This document shows, piece after piece, positions 6,640 to 8,490 of a DNA stretch of 8,490 nt. The translations under genes and the position numbers were made by a program. Under the pieces are notes generated by a model. The model did no database searches. It had not been told where the DNA came from and saw only the letters and a list, made by a program, of their open reading frames with translations. Origin of the DNA: Oscillospiraceae bacterium (lineage in GTDB: Bacteria; Bacillota; Clostridia; Oscillospirales; Ruminococcaceae); contig CAAEOA010000108.1 of the NCBI GenBank assembly GCA_900757485.1, forward strand, positions 1 to 8,490. Reading direction: 5' to 3'. How positions within the stretch are numbered: the stretch's first letter is position 1; each line of letters begins with the position of its first letter.

Positions 6640-6668
6640 ATTATATCACATTCCATTTAAAAAGTCGA
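6640..6668 (-). promoter_or_regulatory. Promoter of tRNA-Gly
   Basis: On the minus strand, TCGACT (6663-6668), a 17-base spacer and a consensus TATAAT (6640-6645). The start would be near 6632, about 88 bases before the mature tRNA 5' end. It is divergent from the promoter at 6697-6725; the two -35 elements are about 28 bases apart. Confidence 0.55.
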
Positions 6669-6696
6669 GATTTTTTTGCAAATTTATAAGAAATAA

Positions 6697-6725
6697 TTGC
6701 TTTCTTAGTCAAATAGAGGTATAAT
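6697..6725 (+). promoter_or_regulatory. Sigma-A type promoter of the DUF1858 gene
   Basis: TTGCTT (6697-6702), a 17-base spacer and a consensus TATAAT (6720-6725). The start near 6732 leaves a leader of about 25 bases holding AGAGG (6743-6747), 9 nt before the ATG at 6757. Confidence 0.75.
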
Positions 6726-6756
6726 AGGAGTAGAATGAAAAAAGAGGTGTAAAAAA

Positions 6757-6960
6757 ATGGATTTTGTAGTAACCAAAGATACAACCATTGGTGATATCTT
6801 AGACCACGACCGGACTACTGCCGAGTATTTCTTAGAAATGGGAATGCATTGTCTGGGATGTCCGTCAGCCAGAGGCGAATCAATTGAAATGGCATGCAGT
6901 GTGCATGGCGTTGATTGTATGGAACTGGTTGAAAAATTAAATAAACACTTATCTAAATAA
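6757..6960 (+). CDS. DUF1858 family small redox-disulfide protein
   Basis: A 67-residue soluble protein that makes up one complete DUF1858 domain, also known as the hybrid-cluster-protein-associated redox disulfide domain. The typical opening (TKDTTIGDILDHD, 6-18) is followed by a helix (AEYFLEMGM) and the signature HCLGCPSARGESIEMAC (31-47), giving a C32-x-x-C35 pair with further cysteines at 47 and 54. The CxxC pair suggests a redox or metal-binding role; the partner is unknown. The start is fixed by AGAGG 9 nt upstream. It stands alone between its own promoter and a perfect 15-bp terminator, so no operon partner hints at a pathway, and no hybrid cluster protein gene is in the window. Many anaerobes carry such stand-alone copies. 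Confidence 0.9.
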   Translation: MDFVVTKDTTIGDILDHDRTTAEYFLEMGMHCLGCPSARGESIEMACSVHGVDCMELVEKLNKHLSK

Positions 6961-6961
6961 T

Positions 6962-7003
6962 ACAAAACGGAGCTGAACAAGTAATCAGCTCCGTTTTGTT
7001 TTT
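6962..7003 (+). terminator. Intrinsic terminator of the DUF1858 gene
   Basis: A perfect 15-bp stem (6962-6976 with 6985-6999) with an 8-base loop, ending in TTTTGTTTTT. It begins two bases after the stop codon and separates this gene from sigK. Confidence 0.92.
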
Positions 7004-7033
7004 GAGCATATCAAACATCTTTCATGTATGAGC

Positions 7034-7077
7034 CATGCCCTGAATATCATATACTTTTTATATGTAAAGGGGGCATG
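7034..7077 (+). promoter_or_regulatory. Possible hairpin covering the sigK ribosome binding site
   Basis: CATGCCC (7034-7040) can pair with GGGCATG (7071-7077), which contains the 3' part of the AAAGGGGG ribosome binding site and the first of two candidate ATG codons. Inside the loop, CATATA (7048-7053) pairs with TATATG (7059-7064). If the transcript starts before 7034, this could limit translation. I found no convincing sigma-E or sigma-K type promoter in the 70 bases before the gene; the CATATACT at 7048 resembles a sigma-E -10 but has no matching -35, and would start transcription too late to include the hairpin. Confidence 0.3.
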
Positions 7078-7083
7078 AGTACT

Positions 7084-7809
7084 ATGTTTACCACACTCAT
7101 TTCATTGGCACTGGAAAATTTGCTGTATTTGGCATTACATATTGAAGGAATCAGTTCTTTCCCCAAGCCATTATCTGCTGCAGATGAAAAAAAATATTTT
7201 GATCTGTATGAAAACGGTGACATCAACGCAAGAAATACGCTGATTGAGCACAATCTGAGATTGGTAGCACATATTGTCAAAAAATATTATACCGTAACAA
7301 ATGAGCAGGATGATTTAATTTCAATTGGAACCATTGGATTGATCAAGGCAGTAAATACTTTTAGCTATGATAAAGGAACAAGATTTGCAACATACGCCAG
7401 CAGATGCATAGAAAACCAAATATTAATGCATTTTCGAACAGCAAAAAAAACAACCGGAGATGTTTATATTAATGACCCGATCGAAACTGATAAAGACGGT
7501 AACGCACTCACTCTAATGGACATTGTTGCTGATGAAGAAAATATTATTGACAACATTGATTTAAAACTAAAATCCGAACAATTATATCAACTGATTATGA
7601 AATACCTGACCGAACGGGAACAATATATTATTCGGCTCAGATACGGGCTGGGCGGATGCAAACCTCTTACACAGCGAGAGGTCGCCGCAAAATTAAAAAT
7701 ATCTCGTTCCTATGTCAGCAGAATTGAAAAAAAATCTTTAGAAAAGCTAAAGAAAAGGTTTGACGATAACGATATTCACAAACATTATTCCGATTTATCA
7801 AAACATTAA
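7084..7809 (+). CDS. sigK: RNA polymerase sporulation sigma factor sigma-K (pro-form)
   Basis: Directs late mother-cell transcription during endospore formation. The 241 residues (from the ATG at 7084) match the length of Bacillus pro-sigma-K. The first 25 residues form a hydrophobic pro-sequence (LISLALENLLYLALHI) ahead of FPKPLS, which in the family is removed by an intramembrane protease of the SpoIVFB type. Then follow region 2 (about 48-120: LIEHNLRLVAHIVKKY, DDLISIGTIGLIKA, FATYASRCIENQILMHFR) and region 4 (about 175-225) with the helix-turn-helix LTQREVAAKLKISRSYVSRI (195-214). Two in-frame ATGs are possible: 7084, 10 nt from the AAAGGGGG site, and 7075, only 1-2 nt from it; 7084 is preferred. 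An ATG at 7024 has no site. The gene is uninterrupted. It is followed by a long 3' region and a terminator, and seems to be transcribed alone. Confidence 0.93.
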   Translation: MFTTLISLALENLLYLALHIEGISSFPKPLSAADEKKYFDLYENGDINARNTLIEHNLRLVAHIVKKYYTVTNEQDDLISIGTIGLIKAVNTFSYDKGTRFATYASRCIENQILMHFRTAKKTTGDVYINDPIETDKDGNALTLMDIVADEENIIDNIDLKLKSEQLYQLIMKYLTEREQYIIRLRYGLGGCKPLTQREVAAKLKISRSYVSRIEKKSLEKLKKRFDDNDIHKHYSDLSKH

Positions 7810-7867
7810 TCCAAAATGAACCCTCAAGTCAATATTAATTCATTATCTTGTACAACCTTGCACTTTG

Positions 7868-7896
7868 GATTGCGATATCTTTCTGAAATCGCAATC
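7868..7896 (+). other. Hairpin in the sigK 3' region
   Basis: GATTGCGAT (7868-7876) pairs perfectly with ATCGCAATC (7888-7896) around an 11-base loop. No T run follows, so it is not a normal terminator. It lies in the stretch between the sigK stop (7809) and the terminator at 7967, together with a weak AACGC/GCGTT inverted repeat (7931-7949). Otherwise the stretch 7810-7966 holds no gene I can support. Confidence 0.45.
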
Positions 7897-7966
7897 TGTG
7901 TTCGCATCAAGAAATGTCTGAATCAATAAAAACGCGAATTTTTTGCGTTCAGTATACATTAATTAT

Positions 7967-8001
7967 AAACAGCAACCCTGTAAAACAGTGGTTGCTGTTT
8001 T
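7967..8001 (+). terminator. Intrinsic terminator downstream of sigK
   Basis: An 11-bp stem (7967-7977 with 7990-8000) continues as CTGT/ACAG with a one-base bulge and an AAA loop, ending in GTTTTG. It lies about 157 bases after the sigK stop and before the typA promoter. Confidence 0.82.
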
Positions 8002-8052
8002 GCGTATATCTACAAAATATGACACGCCATTGTCTGTTTTTCTAAATTTTAA

Positions 8053-8081
8053 TAGACATATTTGTACTTTAGTGATATAAT
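8053..8081 (+). promoter_or_regulatory. Sigma-A type promoter of typA
   Basis: TAGACA (8053-8058), a 17-base spacer and a consensus TATAAT (8076-8081). The start near 8088 gives a leader of about 39 bases with GGAGGA at 8115-8120. Confidence 0.78.
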
Positions 8082-8126
8082 AATTAATTGTTCAAAAATA
8101 CAATGAGATAAATTGGAGGAAGTATT

Positions 8127-8490
8127 GTGATTAGAGAAGATTTGCGTAACGTCGCAATCATCGCCCACGTTGACCACGGAAAAACTACATTGGTAGATGA
8201 AATGTTAAAACAAGGTGGTGCTTTCCGTGAAAATCAGGTAGTGGAAGACCGTGTTATGGATTCCAACGATCTGGAACGGGAGCGCGGCATCACAATTTTA
8301 GCCAAAAACACGGCAGCGCATTATAAAGGCGTAAAAATCAACATCATTGATACCCCCGGACACGCAGATTTCGGCGGTGAAGTAGAGCGTGTGCTCAAGA
8401 TGGTAAACGGTGTGCTTCTGTTAGTAGATGCAGCGGAAGGTCCCATGCCACAAACCCGTTTTGTACTGCAAAAAGCATTGGAATTAGGAC
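8127..8490 (+). CDS. typA: Translational GTPase TypA/BipA, N-terminal part (cut by the window edge)
   Basis: A ribosome-associated GTPase of the elongation factor family, important for ribosome assembly and for growth under stress such as cold. Only the first 121 of roughly 600 residues are present. The P-loop is AHVDHGKTT (13-21), the switch I region ERERGITILAKNTA (50-63) contains the conserved Thr56, and the switch II motif is DTPGHADFGGEVER (75-88); the opening NVAIIAHVDHGKTTLVDEML is characteristic of TypA rather than EF-G or LepA. The start is a GTG, placed 6 nt after GGAGGA; no ATG fits. It has its own promoter and is separated from sigK by a terminator. Confidence 0.95.
   Translation, partial: MIREDLRNVAIIAHVDHGKTTLVDEMLKQGGAFRENQVVEDRVMDSNDLERERGITILAKNTAAHYKGVKINIIDTPGHADFGGEVERVLKMVNGVLLLVDAAEGPMPQTRFVLQKALELG

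Noticed and set aside
7006..7055. Sigma-E type promoter for sigK (GCATATC with CATATACT or CATGTATG)
   Set aside because: The pieces resemble the consensus singly, but no pair has an acceptable spacing.
7816..7929. Small plus-strand frame of 37 codons after sigK
   Set aside because: It has an ATG and a stop but no ribosome binding site, and it spans the hairpin at 7868-7896. The composition is not convincing.

Overview
The window looks like a chromosomal stretch of a low-to-moderate G+C, endospore-forming Firmicute, most likely a clostridial lineage. The reasons are an intact sporulation sigma factor sigma-K gene, an xpaC-telA pair of the Bacillus/Clostridium type, GGAGG-like ribosome binding sites throughout, consensus sigma-A promoters with 17-nt spacers, compact intrinsic terminators, and a glycine tRNA with an encoded CCA end. 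I cannot name the species.

Layout. Positions 1-85 appear to hold the last 27 codons of a plus-strand gene, followed by a hairpin terminator that separates it from the convergent nadE. From about 139 to 6544 everything runs on the minus strand: nadE (glutamine-dependent NAD+ synthetase) with its own promoter; a two-gene unit, xpaC then telA, 16 nt apart and closed by a strong terminator; a gene-free stretch of about 590 bases (4657-5246) holding a dense cluster of hairpins, a 19-nt direct repeat and a short coding-like remnant; a lipoprotein with beta-propeller-like repeats; and tRNA-Gly(CCC). From about 6697 to the right edge everything runs on the plus strand: a 67-residue DUF1858 redox-disulfide protein with its own promoter and terminator, sigK, and the first 121 codons of the translational GTPase gene typA/bipA.

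How the parts relate. Most genes seem to be independent housekeeping or stress units with a terminator between neighbours. The only clear operon is xpaC-telA, a pair also adjacent in Bacillus subtilis (xpaC-yaaN) and linked to envelope or toxic-compound stress, though its biochemistry is unsettled. sigK is uninterrupted here, so no excision element is needed to rebuild it; its predicted N-terminal pro-sequence implies the usual proteolytic activation in the mother cell. A possible hairpin could cover its ribosome binding site.

I see no CRISPR array, no transposase, no phage genes and no defence or biosynthetic cluster. The part least explained by known features is the structured island at 4711-5001, which looks like an interspersed repeat or a cluster of terminator/attenuator hairpins rather than a gene.
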